From Phyllobacterium sophorae (lineage in GTDB: Bacteria; Pseudomonadota; Alphaproteobacteria; Rhizobiales; Rhizobiaceae): DNA of 64,000 nucleotides. Position 1 is the first letter of the stretch. Each line of letters begins with the position of its first letter. Below are positions 34,267 to 43,621 of the stretch, one piece after another. The notes beneath the pieces are model-generated. The model saw nothing but the letters and a program-made list of their open reading frames with translations, searched no databases and was not told the origin of the DNA. The stretch lies in NCBI RefSeq assembly GCF_003010965.1, contig NZ_PGGM01000008.1, positions 1 to 64,000 of the forward strand. Direction: 5' to 3'. A program made the position numbers and the translations under genes.

Positions 34267-34935
34267 TCAGAGCCCGACGACGCCGGGCAGACCCGAAATG
34301 TCCGCAATCTCGACATAGCCATAGTATTGGTTTGCCGGCTCATGACCGCGATTGACCCATACCTTGTTCTTGATCCCCAGGTCATGCGCGGACATCAGAT
34401 CGTAGCGAAACGACGAGGAGCAGTGCAGCACGTCTTCCGGCCCGCAACCCAGCATGTCGAACATGTATTCGAAGGCCCTGAAACGCGGCTTGTAGGCATT
34501 GGCCTGCTGCGCAGTGTAGACGGCGTGGAAAGGTGCTCCAAGTTTTTCGACATTGGACATGATCTGCGAGTTCATGGCATTGGAAAGCACGACGAGCGGG
34601 ATTTCCTTGGCGACCTTGGCAAGACCCGCGGGAACATCGGGATGCGGCCCCCAGGTCGGAACGCGCTCATAGATCGTCCTGGCATCTTCGTCGTGGAAGG
34701 TGACGCCGTTCCTCTTGCACGTGCGTTCGACGGCATTGTGGACCACTTCGTTGTAGGGTTTCCAGTCACCCAGGATTTCATCCAGGCGGTAGGCGGCGAA
34801 ATTCTTGATGAATTCCACCATGCGCGCATCGTCAAGCCGGCTGCCATAGAGATCCCGGGCAGCCTCGGCCATCTGGAAGTTGGTCAGTGTCCCGTAGCAG
34901 TCGAAGGTGATGAATTTCGGGCGGAAGTGAGCCAT
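34267..34935 (-). CDS. HAD hydrolase, haloacid dehalogenase type II
   Basis: A 222-residue HAD protein. The nucleophile motif is FDCYGTLTN, motif II is VVLSNAM, the conserved lysine is in AYKPRFRAFEYMFD, and the final acidic motif is in CSSSFRYDLMSAHDLG. This layout matches S-2-haloacid dehalogenases, but many such proteins act on other substrates. AAGGATTTACAGC precedes the ATG. It is co-transcribed with the flavoprotein gene, so a role in processing an amine-oxidation product is possible but unproven. Confidence 0.82.
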   Translation of the reverse strand: MAHFRPKFITFDCYGTLTNFQMAEAARDLYGSRLDDARMVEFIKNFAAYRLDEILGDWKPYNEVVHNAVERTCKRNGVTFHDEDARTIYERVPTWGPHPDVPAGLAKVAKEIPLVVLSNAMNSQIMSNVEKLGAPFHAVYTAQQANAYKPRFRAFEYMFDMLGCGPEDVLHCSSSFRYDLMSAHDLGIKNKVWVNRGHEPANQYYGYVEIADISGLPGVVGL

Positions 34936-35255
34936 TGCTGTAAATCCTTAAATAGCCGGAGCGATGTTGCCTGTCGCAATCATAGGCCGCGCGCCCCGCC
35001 CCGCTCGACTGAAAATCAGCGGCGGCATAGCAGATTGTTCCGTATCACATACATTCTTTGGCACAGTGTTCCGCCGCAGCGATCATCGGCTCGGCTGGGC
35101 TTGCTCGACACGGGTCCCCCAGGCGTCCGCTTGTCAGCATAAGATGCGGTAAGCCCTCAAGGCTACGGTCAAAGATACCGGCAGCACCCGGTCCTCGGGA
35201 CGATATTCTGACGCCGTGGGGCTAAGAATAAGGGAGGTTTCCAAGGATCCAACAG
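34936..35255. other. Intergenic region between HAD and GNAT genes
   Basis: About 320 bases separate two divergent transcripts. I see no plausible coding sequence and no strong palindrome. Promoters for both directions should lie here. AAGGATCCAACAG at the right end is the ribosome binding site region of the GNAT gene. Confidence 0.45.
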
Positions 35256-36095
35256 ATGCACACAAGTCAAATCGATCTTGTGGCCTTCGGGCCCGAACAT
35301 CTCGAAGGTGCTGTCGCACTGTCGCGTCAGGCCGGCTGGCCACATCGCCCGGAAGACTGGCAAATGGCGCTGGCCGTAAGCCGCGGGATCGCTGCCGTTG
35401 CAGACGATCACCAAGTGGTCGGGACGGCACTGGTCACTCCGTACGGTGCAGAGTGCGCAACGATCAACATGGTGATCGTTGATGAAGTTGCTCGCGGCCG
35501 CGGTCTCGGGCGCAGGCTGATGCAGGCCGCACTCGACATCGGCGGCAAGCGCCAGTTGCGTCTGGTTGCAACCACCGAGGGGCTTCCGCTCTACGAAAAG
35601 CTTGGGTTCCGGCCGGTCGGCACGATCCTGCAATATCAGGGGAAGATCCCCGCCATAGCAGCAGCCGATGGGATTGAGAACGCCTGCGAAGCCGATTTTG
35701 ACGCTGTCACAGCGCTCGATCACGCCGCCTTCGAGGCCGACCGGAGGTGTCTCTTGGAACACCTGGCAAAGGTCGCAGAATTTGTCGTGATACGGCGCGC
35801 AGGCCGGGTTCAGGGTTTTGCTGCTCTGCGTGCTTTCGGACGAGGCGACGTGATCGGTCCGGTCGTGGCCAAGAATTTAAACGATGCCCGCGCGCTCATT
35901 TCCGCGTTTATCGGGAGCCGACCGGGTGCTTTTGTGCGCATTGATACCATAGCCGACACGGGACTTGCACCCTGGCTGGAAAGCTTGGGACTTACCCATG
36001 CCGGCGGCGGCATAGCCATGCGCACCGGTGGCACCGGCGCGCCGGCTCGCTCCCCCTACAAGACCTACGCTCTCGCCAACCAAGCCTTCGGCTGA
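35256..36095 (+). CDS. GNAT-family acetyltransferase, paralogue of the 25 kb copy
   Basis: A 279-residue protein with an N-terminal GNAT domain (acetyl-CoA loop DEVARGRGLGRRLMQAA, then LYEKLGFRPVG) and a C-terminal second GNAT-like domain. It shares its whole plan and several motifs with the gene at 25025-25915. Here the acetyl-CoA loop is the canonical R-G-x-G-x-G/A, whereas the other copy is altered. It lies 14 bases before the aminotransferase gene in the same direction, so it probably acetylates an amine handled by that operon. Confidence 0.83.
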   Translation: MHTSQIDLVAFGPEHLEGAVALSRQAGWPHRPEDWQMALAVSRGIAAVADDHQVVGTALVTPYGAECATINMVIVDEVARGRGLGRRLMQAALDIGGKRQLRLVATTEGLPLYEKLGFRPVGTILQYQGKIPAIAAADGIENACEADFDAVTALDHAAFEADRRCLLEHLAKVAEFVVIRRAGRVQGFAALRAFGRGDVIGPVVAKNLNDARALISAFIGSRPGAFVRIDTIADTGLAPWLESLGLTHAGGGIAMRTGGTGAPARSPYKTYALANQAFG

Positions 36096-36109
36096 CCTGG
36101 AGACCCCGC

Positions 36110-37483
36110 ATGTTTAGCAATTCCCTCATCGAACTTGACCGTGCGCACTTGATTCATCCGGTCGCTTCCTATCGAACGCACGAAACGCTCGGGGTGCGCG
36201 TGCTGGCATCCGCCTCCGGCGCTACGGTCACCGATGCCACGGGCAAGCAGCTTATCGACGGTTTTGCCGGGCTTTGGTGCGTCAATGCCGGTTATGGTCA
36301 TGACAGCATTGTGGAGGCCGCAGCAAGGCAGATGCGTGAACTTCCCTATGCGACCGGCTATTTCGGCCTTGGTTCGGAGCCCGCCATCCGGCTCGCCGCA
36401 GAACTTGCCGACCGTGCACCGGGCGACCTCAACCACGTCTATTTCACGCTTGGTGGCTCCGATGCCGTCGACAGCACGGTTCGCTTTATCCACTATTACT
36501 GGAATGCCCGCGGCAAACCGGACAAGAACCAGTTCATCTCCATCGAACAGGGCTATCATGGCTCGTCCACCGTGGGCGCCGGTCTGACTGCGTTGCCGGC
36601 CTTCCACGCCGGTTTCGGCCTTCCCTTCGATTGGCAGCACAAGATTCCATCCCATTATGCCTATCGCAACCCGGTTGGCACCGATCCAGAAGCGATCATC
36701 GCCGCGTCCGTTGCCGCATTGAAGCAGAAGATCGAACAGCTTGGTGCTGAGCGGATCGCGGCATTTTATGCCGAACCAATCCAAGGCTCCGGCGGAGTAC
36801 TCGTACCACCCAAAGGCTGGATGAAGGCCATGCGGGAGGTCTGCCGCAGGTTCGACATCCTTTTCGTTGCCGATGAGGTCATCACCGGCTTTGGCCGCAC
36901 CGGCCCGTTGTTTGCATGCTCCGAGGAGGGGATTGTCCCCGACCTCCTGACGGTCGCCAAGGGCCTGACGTCCGGCTATGTACCGATGGGAGCGCTCTTC
37001 ATGTGTGAACACGTCTATCAGACCATTGCGGAGGCAGCCGGCGCCTCTGCCGTCGGGCACGGCTATACTTACTCGGCTCATCCCGTCAGTGCTGCGGTCG
37101 GCTTGGAAGTTCTGCGCCTCTATGAAGGCGGGCTTCTTGAAAATGGCCGCAAGGCCGGCGCGCGCCTGATGGCGGGCCTTGAAAGTCTGGGGGATCACCC
37201 GCTGGTCGGCGACGTCCGCGGCCGCGGAATGCTTGCTGCGGTCGAACTTGTGGTGGACAAGGAGCGGAAGACGCCTCTTCCGGCAGCGGCCGACCCGGCG
37301 CGCCGCATTTTCGACCGTGCCTGGCACAACGGTCTTATTGTTCGCGCCTTTGCCAGCGGCGTTCTGGGTTACGCGCCGCCGCTCTGCTGTACCGACAGCG
37401 ATATCGACGCCATCATCGAGCGGACGCGGCAGACGCTGGACGAGACACTTGCCGATCCCACGGTGCGCGCCGCGATGGTGTGA
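36110..37483 (+). CDS. Class III aminotransferase, putrescine/omega-amine type (SpuC-like)
   Basis: A 457-residue PLP aminotransferase. LWCVNAGYGHDSI, the cofactor aspartate in VADEVITGFGRTG and the PLP lysine in TVAKGLTSGYVPMGA match SpuC-like putrescine:pyruvate aminotransferases. CTGGAGA precedes the ATG. Between a GNAT gene and a peptide/opine-type importer, it probably deaminates an imported amine to an aldehyde that neighbouring aldehyde dehydrogenases oxidise. Confidence 0.9.
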   Translation: MFSNSLIELDRAHLIHPVASYRTHETLGVRVLASASGATVTDATGKQLIDGFAGLWCVNAGYGHDSIVEAAARQMRELPYATGYFGLGSEPAIRLAAELADRAPGDLNHVYFTLGGSDAVDSTVRFIHYYWNARGKPDKNQFISIEQGYHGSSTVGAGLTALPAFHAGFGLPFDWQHKIPSHYAYRNPVGTDPEAIIAASVAALKQKIEQLGAERIAAFYAEPIQGSGGVLVPPKGWMKAMREVCRRFDILFVADEVITGFGRTGPLFACSEEGIVPDLLTVAKGLTSGYVPMGALFMCEHVYQTIAEAAGASAVGHGYTYSAHPVSAAVGLEVLRLYEGGLLENGRKAGARLMAGLESLGDHPLVGDVRGRGMLAAVELVVDKERKTPLPAAADPARRIFDRAWHNGLIVRAFASGVLGYAPPLCCTDSDIDAIIERTRQTLDETLADPTVRAAMV

Positions 37484-37511
37484 AGACAGCGCGCCGGCGG
37501 CGGCGATCCGG

Positions 37512-37535
37512 GAATATGGTAAAATGCGCATATTC
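37512..37535. promoter_or_regulatory. Inverted repeat upstream of the peptide-type importer
   Basis: GAATATG (37512-37518) and CATATTC (37529-37535) are a perfect seven-base inverted repeat, 18 bases from centre outward, in the 267-base gap before the binding-protein gene. It resembles the CATAT-containing repeats in front of the Lrp gene at 43.4 kb and could be an Lrp-family operator. This link is speculative. Confidence 0.35.
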
Positions 37536-37750
37536 GCAATTTTGTGCCGTCTGGCAGGTTCAAAACAGAGAATCCGGCAGGCCTTTGCTGCGAAACTGGT
37601 GACAGGAAAAAGGCACATGCGCAACTGCCCACGTCACTTTCAATCGGTGCGACGCTTGGCGGTCGAAACCGCTCTACGAAACCGGCCTTTGATCCGCATA
37701 GATCCGTCGAAAAGGCGGGCGAGCAGAAATTCAACAAAAAGGGGAATGCC

Positions 37751-39361
37751 ATGAACGACAAGATCACGAATTGGACAAAAACCGACGACGCAATGGTTGA
37801 GAACGCTATCCGGCGTGGCGCAACCCGTCGCGAACTTCTTCAATTGATGCTGGCCGGCGGCATCGCCACGGCGGCGGGCGGTCTCGTCCTTGGCAATGTC
37901 ACGCGAGCCGTTGCTGCCACTCCGGTTTCCGGCGGCGCTTTGAAGGCGGCCGGCTGGTCTTCCTCCACCGCAGATACGCTCGACCCGGCCAAGGCCTCGC
38001 TCTCAACCGATTACGTGCGTTGCTGCGCCTTCTATAATCGCCTGACCTATATCGACCAGGCCGGCGCGACGCAGATGGAACTGGCCGAATCTGTCGAGAG
38101 CAAGGATGCCACGGTCTGGACTGTCAAGCTGCGCAACGGCGTGACGTTCCATGATGGCAAGCCGCTGACCGCAGACGACGTCGTTTTTTCGCTGAAGCGT
38201 CACCTGGACCCTGGCGTCGGATCGAAAGTTGCCAAGATCGCGGCGCAAATGACCGGGTTCAAGGCAATTGACAAGCAGACTGTGGAAATCACACTGGCCA
38301 ACGCGAATGCCGACCTGCCCACGATCCTCGGCATGCATCATTTCATGATCGTGGCCGATGGCACCACGGACTTTTCCAAAGCCAACGGCACCGGCGCCTT
38401 CGTGCGCGAAGTTTTCGAACCCGGCGTCCGCTCGGTGGGCCTCAAGAACAAGAATTACTGGAAATCCAGCGGCCCGAATGTCGATTCTTTCGAATATTTC
38501 GCCATCAGCGACGACAACGCGCGCGTGAATGCCCTTCTGTCCGGCGATATTCATCTTGCCGCATCCATTAATCCGCGTTCGATGCGGCTGATTGAAAGCC
38601 AGGACGGTTTCACACTCTCGAAGACCACCTCCGGCAACTATACCAACCTCAACATTCGGATGGACATGGCACCGGGGGACAAGAAGGATTTCATTCACGG
38701 CATGAAGTACCTGATCAACCGCGAGCAGATCCAGAAATCAGCCTTGCGAGGCCTTGCGGAAATCGGCAACGATCAGCCGATTTCTCCCGCCAACTTCTAT
38801 TACAACGCCGATCTCAAGCCGAAGGCCTTCGATCCGGAGAAGGCGAAGTTCCACTTCGAGAAGGCAGGCGTGTTGGGTCGGTCGATCCCGATGGTCGCCT
38901 CTGAAGCAGCGAACGCCTCGATCGATATGGCGATGATCGTTCAGGCTGCCGGCGCGCAGATCGGAATGACATTCGACGTCCAGCGCGTGCCTTCGGACGG
39001 CTATTGGGACAATTACTGGCTGAAGGCACCAGTTCATTTTGGCAACATCAATCCGCGGCCGACACCCGACATTCTGTTCTCGTTACTCTATGCATCGGAC
39101 GCGCCGTGGAACGAGAGCCAGTACAAATCCGCAACGTTCGACAAGATGCTCGTCGAAGCGCGCGGCTCGCTCGACCAGGCCAAGCGCAAGGAAATCTACA
39201 ACGCGATGCAGCTCATGATCGCGGAGGAAGCGGGCACTGTTATCCCCGCCTACCTTTCAAATGTCGATGCCACCACGGCCAAATTGAAAGGGCTGGCACC
39301 GAGCCCGCTCGGTGGCCAAATGGGCTACGCCTTTGCGGAATATGTCTGGCTCGAAGCCTGA
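37751..39361 (+). CDS. Peptide/opine-type ABC transporter substrate-binding protein (Tat-exported)
   Basis: A 536-residue SBP_bac_5 family binding protein. The N-terminus carries a twin-arginine motif (ATRRELLQLMLAGG) and a hydrophobic stretch, so it is exported folded by the Tat system, which is common in this family. Family stretches include LRNGVTFHDGKPLTADDVVFS. AAAGGGGAATGCC precedes the ATG at 37751. It heads a complete importer operon (two permeases and a fused ATPase). The amino-acid/amine enzymes on both sides suggest a peptide or opine-like ligand. Confidence 0.9.
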   Translation: MNDKITNWTKTDDAMVENAIRRGATRRELLQLMLAGGIATAAGGLVLGNVTRAVAATPVSGGALKAAGWSSSTADTLDPAKASLSTDYVRCCAFYNRLTYIDQAGATQMELAESVESKDATVWTVKLRNGVTFHDGKPLTADDVVFSLKRHLDPGVGSKVAKIAAQMTGFKAIDKQTVEITLANANADLPTILGMHHFMIVADGTTDFSKANGTGAFVREVFEPGVRSVGLKNKNYWKSSGPNVDSFEYFAISDDNARVNALLSGDIHLAASINPRSMRLIESQDGFTLSKTTSGNYTNLNIRMDMAPGDKKDFIHGMKYLINREQIQKSALRGLAEIGNDQPISPANFYYNADLKPKAFDPEKAKFHFEKAGVLGRSIPMVASEAANASIDMAMIVQAAGAQIGMTFDVQRVPSDGYWDNYWLKAPVHFGNINPRPTPDILFSLLYASDAPWNESQYKSATFDKMLVEARGSLDQAKRKEIYNAMQLMIAEEAGTVIPAYLSNVDATTAKLKGLAPSPLGGQMGYAFAEYVWLEA

Positions 39362-39449
39362 CGAGGCGAGTGGCCGAGGGCAGAAATGCTCTCGGCTCGC
39401 CTTGTGATCGCGTATAGTCGGTCAGCCGAACGTCAAAGGAGATGCGTGG

Positions 39450-40400
39450 ATGAACCATCGGATTCTTTCTCTGGTGATGAGCAGACTGCTCATCACCGCA
39501 ATTACCCTGGTGATCGTATCCTTCGCGGTGTTCTTCGCCACGATGATGCTCCCCGGCGATACGGCAACGATCCTCCTTGGCCAGGCGGCAACGCCCGAGG
39601 CTGTCGCGGGCCTTCGCACGGCCATGCATCTGGATGAGCCGGCGGTTATCCGATTCATCCGGTGGTTCGGAGGGCTCCTCACGGGCGATCTCGGCACGTC
39701 CTACGCCAACGACATGCCGATCGCCGATCTGATCGCCGGACGCTTTATCAACACGTTGAAGCTGGCTGGCGTGACTGCCCTGTTCTCGGTTCCGATCGCT
39801 CTTACACTCGGCATAACCGCCGCCATGATGCGCGGCTCGCTTTATGACCGGATCGTTACCGTACTGACGATCGGCGTTATATCGGTTCCGGAATTCATGG
39901 TCGCGACGTCTGCCGTCCTTCTGTTCGCCGTCTATCTCAAATGGCTGCCGGCCTTGTCCTTTGCCAACGAGGTTCACTCCATCACCGATCTGCTCCGCGT
40001 CTATGCGATGCCGGTCGTCACACTCACTTTCGTCGTTTCCGCTCAGATGATCCGCATGACCCGTGCTGCGGTGGTGGAAACGCTCAACACGCCCTATGTC
40101 GAGATGGCCCTCCTGAAGGGCGCATCGCGAAAGCGGATCGTGCTGAAGCACGCACTTCCCAACGCACTTGGCCCCATCGTCAATGCCGTGGCGCTGTCGC
40201 TGTCCTATCTTTTGGGTGGTGTGATCATTGTTGAGACGATCTTCAACTATCCCGGGATAGCAAAACTGATGGTCGATGCCGTCGCCACGCGCGACCTGCC
40301 TCTGATCCAGAGTTGCGCCATGATCTTTTGCGTTGGCTATCTGATCCTGATCACGCTTGCCGACATTCTTGCCATCCTTTCGAATCCGAGGCTGCGATGA
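39450..40400 (+). CDS. Peptide-type ABC transporter permease (DppB type)
   Basis: A 316-residue permease with six hydrophobic segments, the N-terminal DppB-type ATMMLPGDTATILLGQAATPE and the EAA loop YVEMALLKGASRKRIVLKHA. AAAGGAG lies eight bases before the ATG. Its stop overlaps the next start (ATGA). Confidence 0.92.
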   Translation: MNHRILSLVMSRLLITAITLVIVSFAVFFATMMLPGDTATILLGQAATPEAVAGLRTAMHLDEPAVIRFIRWFGGLLTGDLGTSYANDMPIADLIAGRFINTLKLAGVTALFSVPIALTLGITAAMMRGSLYDRIVTVLTIGVISVPEFMVATSAVLLFAVYLKWLPALSFANEVHSITDLLRVYAMPVVTLTFVVSAQMIRMTRAAVVETLNTPYVEMALLKGASRKRIVLKHALPNALGPIVNAVALSLSYLLGGVIIVETIFNYPGIAKLMVDAVATRDLPLIQSCAMIFCVGYLILITLADILAILSNPRLR

Positions 40401-41251
40401 CAACAGATACCGCAAAAACGCCGGCGGCAGGCCGCCTGGGCTACCGCTTTAATCTTGTCGGGATGCTGGCCCTTGCCGTCATTCTCCTGTGGGGACTTGT
40501 TGCCGTCTTCGCGCATCTTCTCACACCCTATCCGGTCGGAGACATCGTTGATGTCGACTATTTCGGGCCAATGTCGAAGCAGTTCTGGTTGGGGTCGGAC
40601 TACCTTGGTCGGGACATCTTCTCGCGCATCGTGATGGGCGCGCGCTACACTGTCGGGATCTCAGTGGCCGCCGTGGCGATCGCCTGTACGACGGGAGTCG
40701 TGCTCGGCATGATCGCAGCCGTCAGCGGTGGCTGGACCGACACTTTGCTCAGCCGCTTTCTCGATGCCATGAGCTCGATCCCAAGCAAGCTGTTCGGCTT
40801 GGTTGTCGTCGCCGCGGTCGGATCGTCGATCCCGGTTCTGATTATCACGCTGTCCGTCATCTATATCCCGGGCGCCTACCGCTTTGCGCGCGCTCTGGCA
40901 GTGAACATCAATGCCATGGATTTCATCACAGTGGCACGTACGCGTGGCGAGAACGTCTTTTACATCATTCGTTCCGAAATCCTGCCGAACATCCTCGGTC
41001 CGGTACTGGCCGACCTCGGCCTTCGTTTCGTTTTCATCGTGCTGCTGCTTTCCGGGCTCTCCTTCCTCGGTCTCGGCGTTCAGCCGCCCTATGCCGATTG
41101 GGGGGCGCTCGTGCGCGAAAATATTGGCGGCCTGCCCTTTGGCGCCCCCGCGGTCATGTTCCCGTCGATCGCGATCGCGAGCCTCACCATCAGCGTCAAC
41201 CTGCTGATCGACAACTTGCCCAACAAGATCCGGGACCGGAGTGCACAATGA
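40397..41251 (+). CDS. Peptide-type ABC transporter permease (DppC type)
   Basis: A 284-residue DppC-type permease. FWLGSDYLGRDIFSRIVMGAR near the N-terminus (core LGSDYLGRDIFSR) is diagnostic, and the EAA loop is present (FITVARTRGENVFYIIRSEI). It starts in ATGA overlap with the upstream permease and ends in ATGA overlap with the ATPase, so translation of the three is coupled. Confidence 0.92.
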   Translation: MTTDTAKTPAAGRLGYRFNLVGMLALAVILLWGLVAVFAHLLTPYPVGDIVDVDYFGPMSKQFWLGSDYLGRDIFSRIVMGARYTVGISVAAVAIACTTGVVLGMIAAVSGGWTDTLLSRFLDAMSSIPSKLFGLVVVAAVGSSIPVLIITLSVIYIPGAYRFARALAVNINAMDFITVARTRGENVFYIIRSEILPNILGPVLADLGLRFVFIVLLLSGLSFLGLGVQPPYADWGALVRENIGGLPFGAPAVMFPSIAIASLTISVNLLIDNLPNKIRDRSAQ

Positions 41252-42903
41252 CAAATCTCGTTGAAATCCGCGATCTGAAGGTCGAGGCAAAGACAGACTC
41301 TGGACGTATTGTCGAGATCATCAAAGGGGTTAGCTTCGATGTGGCGGAAGGCGAGATCGTTGCGCTCATCGGCGAAAGCGGATCGGGAAAGACCACGGTC
41401 GCCTTGACCTTGATGGGACATGCCCGCCCTGGCTGCCGCATTTCCGGCGGCAGCGTCAGAGTTGCAGGCAAGGATATGGTCCAGCTTTCGGAAAAGGCGC
41501 GGGCCCGTGTCCGCGGCACCGAAGTTTCCTATGTTCCACAGAGTGCGGCAGCAGCTTTCAATCCCGCCGCAACGATCATGGAGCAAGTTATCGAGATTAC
41601 CCGCATCCATGACCTCATGCCCGCCGCCGAGGCAAAAGCCCGTGCGATCGAACTCTTCCGGGCGCTGTCCCTGCCGGAGCCCGACACGATCGGCAACCGT
41701 TATCCGCATCAGGTCTCGGGCGGCCAGTTGCAGCGCCTTTCCGCGGCAATGGCGCTAATCGGCGATCCGAAGATCGTGATCTTCGACGAGCCGACGACAG
41801 CGCTCGACGTCACGACCCAGATCGAGGTCCTACGTGCCTTCAAGGCCGTGATGCGCAGGGGTGGTATCGCGGGGGTTTACGTCTCGCATGATCTTGCGGT
41901 CGTGGCCCAAATCGCAGACCGGATCGTCGTTCTGAAAGGCGGCGAGGTGCAGGAGGCAGGCAGCACGGAGCAAATCCTGTCGGATGCGAAACACCCCTAC
42001 ACGCGCGAACTGCTCGCTGCTTTCGAACCCAAGGCACGAGGCGCAGCCCCGGTGGTTTCGCAAGTACGTCCCATTCTTGAGATTGAGAACATCGTTGCCG
42101 GCTACGGCACCATCCAGAGCAACGGGCTGCCACTCATCTGCGCTGTGCGTTCCGTGAGTCTGACGGTGGAAAAAGGCCGCAATCTTGGCATTATCGGTGA
42201 ATCCGGCTGCGGAAAATCGACCCTTGCCCGGACAATTGCCGGCATTCTACCGACCTGCGGCGGCAGGGTCATTTTTGATGGCCAGGAGCTTGCACCCAGT
42301 GCTTCCAAGCGCACACACGAGCAATTGCGCGAGATGCAGATCGTCTTCCAGTATGCCGATACAGCGCTCAACCCCGCCAAATCGATCGAGGACATAATTG
42401 CACGTCCCCTCAGCTTCTATCACGGCATGTATGGTGCGGCGCGCGACAAGCGGATTACTGCACTTTTGGACATGGTCCAGTTGCCCGCTTCGGTCCGCAA
42501 TCGGCGGCCTGCGGAACTGTCCGGGGGGCAGAAGCAGCGGGTGAATTTCGCTCGCGCGCTTGCAGCTGATCCGAAGCTGATCCTGTGCGATGAGATTACC
42601 TCGGCGCTTGACACCGTGGTCGCCGCGGCCGTCATCGAACTATTGAAGGAACTGCAGAGGGAACTCGGTCTCTCGTACATTTTCATAAGCCATGACATTT
42701 CGGTGGTGGAGGCGATCTGTGACGAAATCGTCGTCATGTATGCGGGTGAAAAGGTGGAGCAAGTCATCCCGTCGACGGCAGGCAAGCGTCCTCATCATCC
42801 CTATTCGCAATTGCTGTTTTCTTCGGTTCCCAAACTCGATCCGCATTGGCTCGATGGCCTGGAGCGGGATCCGGAACTGGTTCGCGCCTATTGCCAGCGC
42901 TGA
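41248..42903 (+). CDS. Fused double ATP-binding protein (DppD-DppF type)
   Basis: A 551-residue protein with two ABC ATPase halves in one chain. Half 1 has Walker A GESGSGKTT (42-50), signature QVSGGQLQR and DEPTTALD. Half 2 has GESGCGKST (317-325), signature ELSGGQKQR and the variant DEITSALD. In enteric dipeptide systems these are separate DppD and DppF; the fusion is common in Alphaproteobacteria. Each half keeps the C-terminal HPYTREL or HHPYSQLL pattern of oligopeptide transporters. Confidence 0.93.
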   Translation: MTNLVEIRDLKVEAKTDSGRIVEIIKGVSFDVAEGEIVALIGESGSGKTTVALTLMGHARPGCRISGGSVRVAGKDMVQLSEKARARVRGTEVSYVPQSAAAAFNPAATIMEQVIEITRIHDLMPAAEAKARAIELFRALSLPEPDTIGNRYPHQVSGGQLQRLSAAMALIGDPKIVIFDEPTTALDVTTQIEVLRAFKAVMRRGGIAGVYVSHDLAVVAQIADRIVVLKGGEVQEAGSTEQILSDAKHPYTRELLAAFEPKARGAAPVVSQVRPILEIENIVAGYGTIQSNGLPLICAVRSVSLTVEKGRNLGIIGESGCGKSTLARTIAGILPTCGGRVIFDGQELAPSASKRTHEQLREMQIVFQYADTALNPAKSIEDIIARPLSFYHGMYGAARDKRITALLDMVQLPASVRNRRPAELSGGQKQRVNFARALAADPKLILCDEITSALDTVVAAAVIELLKELQRELGLSYIFISHDISVVEAICDEIVVMYAGEKVEQVIPSTAGKRPHHPYSQLLFSSVPKLDPHWLDGLERDPELVRAYCQR

Positions 42904-42914
42904 GGGTCAGGTAA

Positions 42915-43391
42915 TCAGAGCCGAAACAAACTTGTCAGTGGCATATGCGCCTTGACGATCGGTGACTTCAGCACGACGAAGCTGAAATATTTGTCGATGC
43001 CGATATCCAAGTCGGTCAGCCGTTCCATTATGGTCTGGTACTCCCCGATGCCGGCGGTAACGAATTTCACAAGATAATCGTAACCACCGGAAACCAGATG
43101 GCACTCGATAACCTGTTCGACTTTCTCGACTGCGGCGAGAAAGCGGGAGAAGTCGATCTGCCGGTGGTTCTTCAAGGTGATCTCGGTAAAGACCGTCAGG
43201 GTCTGGCCGAGCTTGGCGACGTTCACCTGCGCCGAATAGCCGACGATATAGCCTTCTGCCTCCAGTTTCTTCACCCGCATCAGGCAGGGACTCGGCGACA
43301 GGTTGACGCGTTCGGCCAGCTCGACATTGGTGATGCGGCCGTTCTTTTGCAACTCGTAGAGAATCTTGATGTCGATCCGGTCCATCTTCAT
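42915..43391 (-). CDS. Lrp/AsnC-family transcriptional regulator
   Basis: A 158-residue regulator with an N-terminal helix-turn-helix (about 4-55, ILYELQKNGRITNVELAERV and SPSPCLMRVKKLE) and a RAM ligand-binding domain (about 70-150, HLVSGGYDYLVKF). AAGGGG upstream supports the ATG at 43391. It converges on the importer operon (11 bases between stops) and is divergent from a DAO-type flavoprotein. It probably responds to an amino acid and controls one or both flanks. Confidence 0.9.
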   Translation of the reverse strand: MKMDRIDIKILYELQKNGRITNVELAERVNLSPSPCLMRVKKLEAEGYIVGYSAQVNVAKLGQTLTVFTEITLKNHRQIDFSRFLAAVEKVEQVIECHLVSGGYDYLVKFVTAGIGEYQTIMERLTDLDIGIDKYFSFVVLKSPIVKAHMPLTSLFRL

Positions 43392-43621
43392 GCGACGCGC
43401 CCCTTGACACTCACTTCCATATGTAAAGCAGAAAATGCTGCATATCCTGTCGGGAATATAAACACATATGGGTAGCCTGTCATTGTCGATGCGGTCTCCG
43501 CGACCGGCATAAACTATGGCCCGTTTACGATTGAACGACATAAAATGCTATCCATCGCCAAACTCCAGCTACGTCTTCTTGGGCCGAAGAGTAAATTGAT
43601 GATGAGAACTGGAGATCTTTC
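43392..43621. promoter_or_regulatory. Divergent Lrp/flavoprotein promoter with paired palindromes
   Basis: CCATATGT (43417-43424) and ACATATGG (43464-43471) form an eight-base inverted repeat. Between them, GCAG-aaaatg-CTGC (43428-43441) is a smaller palindrome close to the core of Lrp-type sites. This arrangement fits autoregulation by the Lrp protein and control of the divergent flavoprotein gene. No other gene lies in this gap. Confidence 0.5.

Noticed and set aside
32980-35142. A 720-codon open frame antisense to the flavoprotein and HAD genes
   Set aside because: The two genes on the other strand have intact family motifs and normal lengths. The antisense translation is rich in Arg, Gly and His with no domain, as expected for a shadow frame in GC-rich DNA.
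36065-37624. A 519-codon open frame antisense to the SpuC-like aminotransferase
   Set aside because: It is the shadow of a gene with a complete PLP site and has no ribosome binding site or recognisable domain.
39240-40415. A 391-codon antisense frame over the DppB-type permease
   Set aside because: Highly charged low-complexity translation opposite a well-conserved permease; a shadow.
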